A DNA stretch of 64,000 bases from Hybos culiciformis (taxonomy: Eukaryota > Arthropoda > Insecta > Diptera > Hybotidae). How positions within the stretch are numbered: the stretch's first letter is position 1; every line of letters starts with the position of its first letter. The stretch is taken from positions 148,835,308-148,899,307 of the forward strand of contig OZ023273.1 of NCBI GenBank assembly GCA_964007475.1, given 5' to 3'. Made by a program: the position numbers and the translations under genes. Of the stretch, positions 51,266-64,000 are shown piece by piece. The notes below the pieces were generated by a model. It had not been told where the DNA came from. It ran no database searches and worked only from the letters and a program-made list of their open reading frames with translations.

Positions 51266-53699
51266 TTGATGATTTTTGCACATACTTAATATTTTTAGTT
51301 TTTTTTTTAATATACGATAAAACAAATTGATTGAAAAGTGTTTATTTTATTAGAAAATGATACAAAATTTTACAACTTTTAACTGGGAAAATAATTTCTT
51401 GACGATCAATGAACTCAATTTAACAATGTTTTATCAAAAAAATATTACTCAGCAATTAGACGCTTTATTTTTAATACCCTTAGGGTTAGGAATTCTATTT
51501 CAAATTACTTTTAGACATTTTCGTGTTCTCTAAAATAATTTTCAAAATAATCAAAATAAACCTAATCTTTAATTTCTTCTTTTTTTTTTTGCTTTTATTA
51601 ATTAATTACTCATTGTATGTTTTAATGCTTTTTTCTCTTTCGTTTTGTATCTTAATCACCTGTTGCTTTTTTGTTTTCAAAATCACGTATTTTATTATGT
51701 ATATATCTACTTACCTAGTGTATACAAAAAAAAATAATTCATTTATTTTTACTTTAACATTTTTTGAGGATTAAGTGTTTTTTTGTTTGTTTTTTTTTTT
51801 TTCAATTCCTTCGTCCCTACGGAAATTAAAGTGAAAAAAAAATAAAAAAAAAATTAAAAAGCTTTAAAACGATTATCTTTGGTTTCGAAAAGAAACATAA
51901 TTAAATAATTTTTTTTTATTTTTAATACACGTTTCTTGGAGACTCGTGTTTTGATTAAACTCGAAAATAATATTAATTTTCTTTCCTTTTATGAATATCG
52001 ATTATATATTTATATTTTGTGTTAAGAATAATTTTATGTATATTTAGGAATTTATGATTCTGAATATATACATACTATATATACTCAAAATTATTAAATA
52101 ATGCCGAAAACGTAATGATTTTTATATATTTGTTTTCTTGTATTTTTTTGCTGTGCTTCCTCTTTCCCCATGATGTTATGGGACATATTTTCTTGTATGT
52201 TTTATATTCCAACTAATATCTTTATTATAATTTATTGAACCACAATCTTATTAACAAGCTAATACTTAAATTAAAAATAAATATATAAATTTAAATAAAA
52301 CAATATATAAAAATTCTGCACAAAAAGTATATAAAAAAAATGTATGAAATAAATATTAAGGAATGTATATGCAAAGTTTTTGAACAGGAACAATGAAGAC
52401 AAAGTATTTATTCAATTTCAATCTCTATAGGTAATTTAAGTATGTATTTAATGATGACTTAGAGATTGTTTTTTTTTATTTTACTATTCAGTCAAACAGT
52501 TCTTATAACGCTATCAAAAAGGGTTTAAATTATATTATTTTCTTAGTTTTTACAATATATAGAAGATAATATATAAACGAGATACATTATTTGTTTTGGA
52601 GTTAAAGTTTTTAAAAACCCATAATTTTTCCTAGCAATTCATACATACGTGCCATGGGTATAAATAACATAATTACAAAAATACAGAATACCAATTTTTT
52701 TTATCTGTATATAAATGAATTTATGGTATATGTTGTGTATTAAAAGGAAAATAAGTTTTTTTTATTATTTATAAAAATAATAAAATAAAATAAAATCAAA
52801 TAAAGATTGATAGGACAGTAAATAAACCTTCATTGAAAAACTTTTAAATGAATAGAAAAAAAAAATTAAAATTATTCCTAACCATATAGTAAAATCTATA
52901 TTTTTTTTAACTCTATATTTAGTTTTTTAAGCTTTTTCTTTTATTATTATTATAGTCAGCCGTATATACGAAAATTTTATTCATTCATTATTTTTATTTA
53001 CACACTTTTGTAATAATATTATGCACATATATTATATTTAGATTTGTTGCGATACAAAAGTAGGTAACATTTAATTCTTACGCATTTTTATTATTTTTTC
53101 TAAATTAATTTTCATTGAGATTTTTTGAAAAAGAAAAATAAATTTGTTACCATAGGAAATTCATTCTTATCACATTTATGCATCTTTATTATGAATCACG
53201 AATGTGTAATAAATAGACTTAGCTTTCATAATAGATTTTCTTTTCAAAAAAACAAAAATTATTTTACTCTTTCATTTTTCTTATTTTTATTATTATTATT
53301 ATTATTATTTTTTTATCTTAAAATTCATATACATATACTCGTATATCTAGTTTATATTTTTTTATGTCGCAAAATTATCTTGCCTATATATGTATATAGT
53401 AACTTTATGTATATATTATGTACATTATAAAATATCTGATTTTCATTTGCCATACAAGGGATGATGAAAATGGAACATTACTTTCCGTTCATTGATTTCA
53501 TTCAATTTAATAAAAATACCATAACACAACTGATTAAATGTGTGGTAAATATTACAATTCAAGTTCAAGAAAAGAAAAAAGAAGTTTTTCAATATTATTT
53601 ACACAGCCACCAGGATTCGTTTCAAAGGTTTCGTTTATAATTAATTTTAATTAATTATGATTCAAGTGAAAAATATTGTCACCTTTAATATGAATTGCC

Positions 53700-54050
53700 A
53701 GCAAAAATATCTCAAACATGGCTTCAGACGATGCAGAAGACAAATCCTTTGATTATAGCCTTCAACTATGAGAATCACTGTCTATACTTTGTACATACAG
53801 TAATTATATTTTAATGTTACTTGTACAGCCTTAAGTTTAATAAAAACTATGCCAGTGGTTAGTTAGTTAGTTTGTAGCTGGTCGGAAATTCTCAGATTTC
53901 CTTGCACTTAGGCCAATTGGCCCGTTGTACTGCCCTACTCGATGAGCCTAGAATTCCCCCATCGAGCCAACTATGCCTGTAGCTATAACTCGCATAATTG
54001 TGGTTGGTAATTTTTCGAGATCAATAAATAAGTTTTTTACCTTATGTTCA
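53700..54050. other. GC-richer block, probable transposable-element remnant
   Basis: It contains a 17-codon ORF from 53718 (MASDDAEDKSFDYSLQL), the tetranucleotide run GGTTAGTTAGTTAG, and the block CTTAGGCCAATTGGCCCGTT...CTACTCGATGAGCC...CCATCGAGCC. It ends with ATCAATAAATAAG, a poly(A)-signal-like word. Composition differs clearly from the flanks. It resembles the 3' untranslated end of a retroelement in style, but no diagnostic motif is present. Confidence 0.3.
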
Positions 54051-55320
54051 TACGATTTCATTAGTCTGAGTATATAGTAAAATTATACTAACACAATAAT
54101 TCCCATTTGGTCGAAAAAAAAAAAATATTTGAAAAATCATCAACCTAGAAAAAAAAATTAATCAAATGAATTTTCTTGAATCATTACAGAAAAAGTGGTT
54201 TTTCCTTTTATTTAAATTTGTAGAATTTAGTTACAAAAAAAAAGTTAAAAAATGAAAATAAAATCATGAGTTTGAAACTATTCTCTTGGACAAGAAGACA
54301 TTCAAAAATTTAAAATTTATTATTGTTTATTTTTATTTTTTTTTTTAATTTACAAAACTTTTATGTTTTAAAATTTTTATATTATTTTTCTTTTCTTTTT
54401 TTAAGAGGTTTGTAACTTTTTAAAATTATTTTCCTTGCATTTAATGAAAATATTAAATATAATAAAATTTATGGAGAGAAATGTAACGAAAAAATCTTCT
54501 AAAATAATAATTAAAACATTTTTGGAATGGGGGATATGGGGATAGATGATGAAAATATCTTACTTTTGAATGGTCTTTTAGTATATGTAATGAAAATTGT
54601 AAAATCTGGAAACTTATTTTAATATTAAAATTGTTTTTTTTTTGAAGTATTCGAGTGTGATAAAGTTTTTGAATAAACTTCTTTAAAAAAAAGCTCAAAG
54701 AATCTACCGCATTATAATTTGGGTATATTATACAAATGTTGATATGAAGTGATTAATTAGTAATACGATAATTTATATAGGTAGTATATGTTTAATTAAA
54801 TAATGCTATTTTATTACATAATCTACCTAATTAGAAAAAAAATTTATTACTGGCAAATTAAATGTTTAATAAAATGAACAATGTACTCATTTATTCAATT
54901 TGATTATTCCATAATACTGAAGTACTATACTGATAGTATTCATATTTCTTTTGTTTTTTTTTATTAATACTTTTTACAGTTCTATAATTAAAATAGAAAT
55001 TACATATATTTTTTTAAATTATTTATATTTTTAAAATATTAATTGAAGATATAATACCTGTGAATGAAACTGGCCTTTTCGCTTTTAACATTATATATAT
55101 TATATTAACCTATATAGTTATGCTTATTTATATAATTGCGAAAAATGTTCAATTAAAAAATAATTCTAAAAACTTAAAACACTGTAACGAAATTTAAGTG
55201 TGAAATAAAAATATACATATAATATTATATACATAATTAAGTATAATAGCGGAAAAAATATATTCTTCTAATTATGAAAAATGTATAACGTATTAAACAA
55301 AAATATATTTTTTCAACAAA

Positions 55321-55527
55321 TTACATTAATTGAAAACATTTTTTTTTTGCTTTATTGACGAATTCAATTATGCATACAATATGATTCTCTAAACCTCGCG
55401 GTAATCTCTTGTCATTGTCACAACTCTTATGACTTTTATATTTAGGGTAATCGTACACTATAAAAGCTTTAAATCTACGGTCACTTATGTTTGAAGAAGT
55501 TATAATTACAAGGAGTCTTGATTGCAA
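55321..55527 (-). CDS. Candidate orphan coding exon (C-terminal?)
   Basis: On the minus strand a pyrimidine tract ending TTTGCAATCAAG precedes an open frame of good amino-acid balance: ISDRRFKAFIVYDYPKYK, then SHKSCDNDKRLPRGLENH and IVCIIEFVNKAKKK, with a TAA stop. Its GC content is well above the neighbours. It has no ATG start, so it would be an internal-to-terminal exon or a fragment. I do not recognise the family and found no partner exon. A retroelement or processed-pseudogene fragment is an alternative. Confidence 0.3.
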   Translation of the reverse strand: MQSRLLVIITSSNISDRRFKAFIVYDYPKYKSHKSCDNDKRLPRGLENHIVCIIEFVNKAKKKCFQLM

Positions 55528-58500
55528 ATTATGAAAAAAAAAAAATTTTTTTAAATGATTCCTACGATATCTACAAAGGAAAATTTAATTTTTACATTCT
55601 TTTATAATAATCTGCAAAAGAAAACTATAAATAATAAAAGATAAAACACCTTCTCTTAACCATGAAATTCAAAATGAAATTCAAATCAGTGTGGCATTCA
55701 AAAGCGCATAATTTTGAATGAACTAAAAAGTATAAAAAAAAAATTAAATAAATTTGTTTTCTAAAAATGGATGTAAAGAAAACCACAAAATAAAAATGAT
55801 TACGGCCCTTAAGTTTTATTCATTTTGTTTTTATTATTTTAAATGTATTCCAGTGCCTTTTTTTATCTTTATCTTTCGTATTTTCATATCTCTCTAAACT
55901 TGTCCTAGATTTTGCACAAAAATTCTTTATTTTTTGCTCATTTACATTTTTATTTGAAAAAATTGTTAAAGAGTTTCATTATTATTTTCACCACTCAAAA
56001 AGTGAAAGTGGATAAATCTAAATGTAAGCCATAGAAATAATGTTTTTGCAAAACCAAAAAATTTTTTTTTATAAATATATGCCACACTATATAAAATTAT
56101 ACATTTATGTATATACAATTGAATTTTAAATAGCCTTTTTTTTTTTAAGGCGAAAATAAATTTTATATGGGTTATAGAAGAATTTTATTATGTTTGATAG
56201 AAGCGACAATAAATGAATAAAATCAGTTTCTGTACAGAAGAAAGGAAAAGTGACTTGATCATAACTTAACATAAAAATAAAGAGGGAAAACTGAAAAGTC
56301 TTAAGATAAACAAAAAGTAGGTCAATGAGTTTTCTATTTTTTGGTGAATTCGGAATCTTCTATTATTGATTTTTCTGAATTTAACATTTTGTAGAAAACC
56401 AGAGCCTTATTTTTAAACTTAATTTTGTAATTTTTGAATACCCAAATGATTAGGATTATATCTATATATATATAATATATATAATATCTTGAATATTTAA
56501 TATTATATTTACTAAAATGGTTAGTGTAACTCTAAACGATTTGATTTTAATAATTCTTTAAAACATTTGATATCAGATTAACGTGACTAAAATAAAATTG
56601 GATTAATTTTTTTTTATTCAAATTCTCAGACAAAAAAAAACATATATTTTTTTCCTATTTATTCTTTTGCAAATAACATAAATTTAAAAATTTATATTAA
56701 AGTCTTTCTACAATGCTTTCAATATTTTTTTTTTTTATGAGTTATGGTGACGAACAGACAAAAATAAACTTTATGTTCACACATAGCGTAAATTAATGAT
56801 ATGTATATAATTTGTCTGTTCTGCTTCCATTTTTATTGAACATTGATTATTAATTATTTTTTTGAAATATTGCGGACAAAAATTTGATTTTAAATTAAAA
56901 TTGAATTATATATAAAAATATGCAAATAAAATATTGATTGATTATTCACTAATAGTCATCAAAATTAAAGCATGTAAAAATGACAAACCAAACCAAAACC
57001 AAAACGACGTTCGTATAATCAGAATAAACACTTTTCGTACCGCATAAAGAAAAATAATATAAATAGATATATCTAAATATAACAAGAAACAAATAAATAA
57101 GATTTTTTTAAATTTTGCTTTAGTTTTTTTTTACCATAAACACAAATAATATAAACTTATAAATTATTCCTAAATTGTATAAGCTATGCCTATGTCTCTG
57201 TTTACTAATATTTTTATTACAATTTCTCAAAAACATATAAAAATTTTAGTTATAGTTATAAATCAGTAAATAATTAGTTATGTTAAAAATAAAAGAATAA
57301 ACAAATTATATTAATTATTAAAATCAATAAAATCAAGAAAACTTTGTTTTATAGAAATTATATTGAAATATTTCGCGTTTATATTTTTTATTCTATACAA
57401 AATACCTTTGACTAAAGATACATTCAATATAATAATGTAATAATCCGTAAACCAAAATTTTCGATTAGTATTATAATCTGTGTTTAACACCTGTTTGATT
57501 TCAATTAACAGGTGGGTGTTTATAAGTCAATTATATAATAAAAAAAAAATTCTATTTAATTCAAAATTATGTGAATGAAATATTCAAAAATTTAAAATAA
57601 ACTCGTTCAGTTTCATAAGAATATTTTAATTTTTTAATATGATGCACGTAAAATACAACGTAAAATTTTTAAATTCATTCATTAAAATTTTTTGTTATTG
57701 ACAAAAAATAATACAAATAGTGTGGAAACGAAAAATTCAATGCATAAGATTCAATTTATAAAAAAAATGCATGCGAGTCATTTCCTCACACGTCATAGTC
57801 AAATAAATAATTTAAAATAATAAAATATAATTGTGTTTCCACGTTTCACTTGTCTGAATTATGAAAATGAGGAAATGAATACAATAAGAAGCTTTACGTT
57901 AGAGTTAGTCTCAGTTTTAAGCAACGACAAATATAATGTTATGTTATGTAGCTTGTGAATAAATTTACTTTTATCCTCGATAAATATTCAAAGTTTATAC
58001 CTATAATATTTGAATTTTAAAATTTGAATGATGCTTCGATATAAACTTTGTACGGATGTTATAATGTATATAGTATATAGGTATATTCGAGGGTATATTG
58101 TACGTATTCTAGACTTCTAGACCTAGGGTATATTATGCTATAAGGTCAAAGTATGAAATTGTGTATTTTTTGGTAAAAATTGTATTTATTTTTATTTATA
58201 AACCGACAACAATTTATGAATAAGTCTTTTGTGTATTTTTTTAGTTGATAAATAAATTTGATGAACTCAATTTAATGCACAACGTTTATTTCACTTAATC
58301 TACTTATTATACATACATAGTTTTATGTACCTACATAAACATTATAAAACTAAATTAATGAAATAATAAATATTTAAAAACTAAAATGTGAATTATTTAA
58401 ATTTAGTTTTTTTTTTATTAAAATCTTTGAACAATATTAAGGCGGGAGAATTTTGTTTAACATTTATATTATATAAATTCATTTATTTGTCTTTTTAATT

Positions 58501-61500
58501 AAATTCTTGAAATTGACACATTTATCATAAATTTCGTACTTGTATTAAATCTAAAACTACTTTCAAAATTAGAACGCATATTGATAATTTTTGTAATATT
58601 ATGACTACAATGCAATTTGAAAGCCTTCTGTTTATTTATTGTTTAACATCAATTAATAATAGTGTTTTTTTTTTCAATAACAATAATGTTAAAAGATTAT
58701 AATTATAAATTATGAGTTAAAAATGCATAAAATATGAACAACTATTTAATTTTTATTTACATATATAATTTTCTTTCAAGGCACCAAAGATAATGTAAAT
58801 ACATACATTCATTTCATTCTAAACGTTTTGCTGTCTATCATTCTGGAATAAAATGGAAATATTGCAGCTTAGCGCAATCACTGTTTTAAACAGAAATTTA
58901 GTTAATGAATGAATGAATTAGATCAAAAATTAAGGCTTAAATGCAAAGAAATCCTTTCTGCATTCTTTAATATTATAAATTTTAATATTTTTTAATTAAT
59001 TTATAAACCGCAGCAAAATAAAACAACTTAACCACTTGTTGAATTTAATGATTGAATTATTTTTAGAAATAATGCAACAAGTTTATGTACCCGTATTTTT
59101 AAATAAAGTTCGAAAGCTTTTTCTAGAAAAAAAATAAATGTCTCTTGCTTTTAAATATCATGTAATATACAAAATAATATACAACGATGTAAATAATAAA
59201 TTCATAATAAGTACAAACACTTTTGTAAAGTATAATATTGAATTTAATTTACCCATTACAAAAGAAATTTATATGGTTTTTTATTATATTTTTTGTTTTC
59301 CACTTTCAACAACATTCTGTTATTTAATTCACTTTAACTTTCATATTTTAGTCGATCTCGCAATTTCAATTTAATTTAATTTATTTAGTTAATGGGGAAA
59401 TCGTGATACGCCTATGAGTACGTGCTATATAATGGAACATTATAAGAACTGTAATATGAATTAGAATTTCGAACTCAATTAAGTTTAAAATTAAAAATTG
59501 ATAAACTTTGTTAGTAAAATTACAAGTTCTTAGTGCAATATAAATATTAGCATTGGGAGAAAAAGTTATTGATAATCATAAAAATTAAATTTTCGGAAAG
59601 AGGTTATAATTTTGTGAAAATGATTCAAAATATAAAATTATTATTTTTATATAAAGTCTCATTTTCACATGCAATCTGCAGTACGATACGATTTTTCCAA
59701 ATAGAAGTTTTTGTTTAAAATTAGGGTGAAAATAATGCCAATCGCCTTTCTATTAAAAAGATTTTCTTCAAAAATATATGTAGATCTAGAATATATTCAA
59801 AAAAATTTCAAGATTGAATAAACTATATACATAAACAGGCCCGTTTCTAGAATTTTTATCTGACCAGGCGTCAAAAATAAAAAATGGAAGAAAAATAGAA
59901 AAACGGCGAAAATTTAAACTTATTACATTGCAGCCGTGCTAACTTCCTTTATGATATTTCTCATTTATTGTCATGTATTCTCATATCATGTATTGGAAGT
60001 GAGAAGGGCTAATGTTTCTATTTTATAAGAAAATTATCAAAAAACAAATTAATAAATGAATCATAAATTAAAATTAAATTCCCAGTTTTTCAATTTGTTG
60101 GAATATTTTATTAAATCTTATTGTTTGGATATTCACATCAAGAAAAACTAAAAAAGTGCTATATAAATTTATAATTTTATCTATTAAGAAAGAGTTACAT
60201 AAATACCTAATGTATCATGTATTTGTATATTATAGTATAAAATATATATATGAATATGAATAGTTTGTATATTTAAAGAAATCATATTTGTTATACTTAA
60301 ATTTTTAGACTTTTTTTAAACATAATGTTTTAATATTATTGCAAATTTTTTCTAAATAATAATTTTTATCTAATTTTTGATACATTATTTATTATAAGTA
60401 TAATATACACATGAAGTTCTAAATTTTAAACTTTGGTGGGCGATATTTAGTCTGAGTTTTTTTTTTCTTCGTACCTTCTTCATATTGTGGAATTCTTTTT
60501 AAATTCTTAATAATGTGTACGTATCTGTTCTGTCAATTTGCCAATTTTTAATTTTGTTTATGTAGTATATAAATATGCCGACAACAACTATTTTTGTATT
60601 ATTTAAATTCAAATTTTAACATCTAATCGTTGACCAAGAATTATAATTGAATATATTTTTATTTTAATAATTCAACTTTATAATTGAATAAATCTAAATA
60701 GTTGACATTATAATAGTATAAGAAAGGAATGAAATATTATGAATTATTTTATTGAGTGGAAATAAGAATCTTAAAAAAAAATATTTTTTTTTTTATTCAT
60801 TTTGCATCATTTTGTAAAAATATAGATTACGCAGTAAATTGAGTTTAAAAAATTATTATTTTAACATTTTTTTTTTGAATATACCTATAACATCAGGAGA
60901 ATTGGAAAAGCAGATACCTATGAGTATCCTATGAAAATAATTTTTGTCACTATTTCAGTAGTTAGGTATATTTCATTAAACATGTTATGTATTTTATTTG
61001 AACTAACAGAATCTGGATTTATACTTCTTTTGTAAATATAAATAACACTTAAAAAACAAAATAATGATGTCATTTAGAGTTTAGACCACAAAAAAAAGGT
61101 ATACATAAATTATTAAAAAACATAATATTATTAATGCAAAATGCATATCCAGTGTGCGTCGTCAGTCTTATAAGACTGAAAATAATATTATTTAATTAAG
61201 TATGATATGTAATTTGTTTTTTTTTTCTTTTGAATTTACGATTAAAACTAAAGAATTCCAGAAAATTCCCGATTTAAGAAGATTATCGTATAAACATTTT
61301 TCAGAAGAAAAAAGCACAAAAAAGAAACAAAAAAGAAATAAACAAATTAATTTTTTTGAATAATAAATGAATTTGTTTTTTATTAAGATAATTGTACAAT
61401 TTCTACCAACTTCAGAATCAATTTAATCAATATGACAATACGATAAATATCTTTTTGATGTTTTTAGTTTTTACTAAGTCAATGTTACATAATATTGGTT

Positions 61501-64000
61501 TCTTTTATTAATTCAAAACGTCTAAACTAAATAGAATTATACATAAGTATATATGCATATATAGAAAACTGTTGATTTATAAAATTATTTTAAAGATTCT
61601 CTGAATTAAAAATTTTATTAATTTATGGAATAGAAGATTAATATATTATATAAACTCATAAATATTCAGAATTTTGTATAATTAATAATTTTTTAGCTCT
61701 TTTATAAAATTTTTTAAATTATTAACTTTTAAAATTTAAAATATTAAAAAAAAATTTAATTTTTAATGGAAATCTTTATAATATCATCAAAATAATACCT
61801 ACCAAAAATAATATTTTGCATTAATTTAAATAAATTAAGCTTTATCACGTTTTTCATCAGACGATTTAAGTCTAAAGCTTTGTAAACAAATAATGGCAAT
61901 TGATTTAATAATGGATATTAAAAAATATATTTTCATAAGTAAATAAAAATTATTTTGATATATTTATATGTACATTTAAAACTGTGTTTATAAATAACAC
62001 AAGTAGTCTTAATTTTAATTTATTTTCAGATATATTTTCAGTGATCAAAATTATTATAATAATTTATTTTATTATCAAACAAAATTAAGATTAATTACAA
62101 ATATCTCTCGTTTCTCGTTTGTTATCAATTAAAAGAGTTTTTGATATAATGTTTTATGTTTTAAAATGAAAATTTAAATTAGTTTTGTAATTGGTATGTT
62201 TCAGACATAACTTGATAAGAAATATAAAATCGATAGGTTTAGGATCTTTAACAATATCACTTTTTAATAACATATTATAATAATTTGCTAATTCTCAATT
62301 TATTCAGAAAGTGGCCTCTACCTACTACAATAATTATTTAATATACAACAATAGTAAACTTTAAATTTATTAGAAAATTGGGGTAAAATAATTTTAAAAG
62401 CAAAATTATTTAATTTGCTATATAATTTACAATGAGACTTTGTACAAATTTATATTATTCATATAATAATATATATGTATACATAATATAACTCTATATT
62501 CTCTAGGAAGACCATTAAACTTTATGTTTTTTATGAAATTGTTTTATGTCTAAAATAAATTCGTGTTCTGTGTAATTTCTTATTTAACATAATTAAATAA
62601 AAAAATTTTTTTTATCAAATATTTTAAATTTTATATAATTTTTACATATACCTATTTGATATAAATAGTTATTAAACGGCGTCATAATAGAGAGAGCTTC
62701 AAATTTTTGGGTTAGCAATTAACAATAAACACTTTTGTTGATAATACAAGTATGTCCTTTTTTGGAAAATTTTGCTATCCCTTTTAAACCTTAAAGTACT
62801 TAAAAAAAACATTTATTTTATTTTATAAGTATTTTATAATTTTATTGAGAAAATAAATTGTATATTATAATGTATGTGCTGAACATTTCTACACTTTTCA
62901 TAAAAAGCATTATAACGTATATATATATTAAATAACCCTAAAGGATTTAAGTTTACTATTATACAGGGTGTTAATCGATAATGATTCTTAAATATTTTTA
63001 TTGATTCTGAAAGTTATAATTGATTAACATCATCGATATCATAATCGTTTTCCACTATGTTCAATAATTATAATAATTGCATTACTCACTTTAAGGGCTG
63101 ACTGCAAAAATAATTTCATAAACTTACTTTTTTAGTTAACATAAAACATTAAATTGAGTTGATTGAATAAACATTAAATGATGAAATAAAACTACACGAA
63201 ATAATAATGATGCTGATAAGTATTTTGCAGCTCAAACATACCAAAAAAAAACCCTCAAAATGTTTTTAAAAATAAATAAAACCTTTGCTATTACTTATTT
63301 AAACAAAAAAAACATTATAAATCTTAACATAACAGATTGAATCATTTATATGTATTTAGTTAGTAAATGTCAGAAAAAAGATAATCAATAAATCAAATCA
63401 AATTCTTCATTATATCCTGGTTTTAAAATTCCTTTATTTTTAAATAATAACAAAGTGAAAGTCTTATTAAGGATAATTATATTAGGTCCAACATAAAATT
63501 CTTAGCGTTCAGAAAAAGTTATATTACTGAAAAAGTAATTTTCGAATATTAAGGAAAATACAAATACTATGTATTTAATGATCAAATGTTGTTATTAAAT
63601 CGCTCAATTTTTTTTTTGTAAACTTGATACTTTGATTGTTCTTGTTAGGTAGAGGATAAAAGACAATTAAAAAATTTGTTTTAAATACGTCAATGATCAT
63701 ATCGTATTACATTTTTAAACTTCTGCAGAATTGAATCTACAACCTAAATAACTAGAATATTATTTTTAATTTTGGATGCCAAAAATATCCCGGATAAGAT
63801 CCAATATATAATAATATGAAGGACAAGAACGAGTTTGTGAAGTCATAAAAATCAATTAACCAATAATTTCTTTGTTGACCTAATTTTTTTTTGTATCCAA
63901 AATTAGGATGACCAGGAAGGGGATTATATGATTAGATTAGGGCCATTACTAAAAGAACTTTATGGCATTTATGTCTTTTTTTCTGCTTAATTAAACAATG

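Larger units (their letters stand above)
51266..64000. other. AT-rich gene-poor stretch to the window end
   Basis: No assignable gene. Notable items are a (TTA)n tract near 53.29 kb, a GC-richer block at 53.70-54.05 kb, an exon-like ORF at 55.32-55.53 kb, and a possible hAT-type end near 59.84 kb (CAGGCCCGTTTCTAGAATTT). The last 4 kb hold nothing I can name. Confidence 0.5.

Noticed and set aside
53125..53430. 101-codon ORF
   Set aside because: Low-complexity Phe/Leu/Ile translation of T-rich and (TTA)n sequence.

Overview
The window reads as nuclear DNA of an insect. It is very AT-rich (by eye about four-fifths A+T), full of poly-A/poly-T tracts and AT microsatellites, and its two clear genes carry spliceosomal introns. 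Three introns of 63-73 bp and the style of the repeats fit Diptera or another holometabolous insect, but I cannot fix the order from sequence alone. There is no bacterial-type gene organisation and no CRISPR array.

Layout. 1-8.9 kb: AT-rich noncoding DNA. 8.9-13.0 kb (minus strand): a complete seven-exon gene for an ENTPD5/6-type apyrase (nucleoside diphosphatase, 457 aa), including one GC-AG intron. 13.0-20.0 kb: a transposon-rich interval. It holds two related hAT-like MITEs (15165-15493 and 19545-19926) and a 451-bp GC-tipped foldback element (16663-17113), all three with intact 8-bp target-site duplications, plus the probable 3' tail of a non-LTR retrotransposon (about 17.24-17.49 kb). 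20.2-21.1 kb: a decayed Jockey/BS-like LINE reverse-transcriptase 3' end. 21.85-21.91 kb (minus): a short orphan terminal exon. 21.97-23.05 kb (plus): a complete two-exon CKS gene (cyclin-dependent kinase regulatory subunit, 78 aa).

23.1-64 kb: about 41 kb with no gene I can name, either intergenic or a very long intron. Its main structure is a family of foldback repeats at 40.9, 45.7, 49.4 and 50.3 kb. These share both ends and a nested hairpin module. The last copy is two units fused head to head into a near-perfect palindrome of about 980 bp with no spacer. A few weak exon-like ORFs lie in this region (40.3, 48.6 and 55.4 kb).

The two identified genes have unrelated jobs: secretory-pathway UDP/GDP hydrolysis and cell-cycle control. 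Nothing suggests they work together. The most unusual content is the foldback family and the GC-tipped foldback/MITE cluster.
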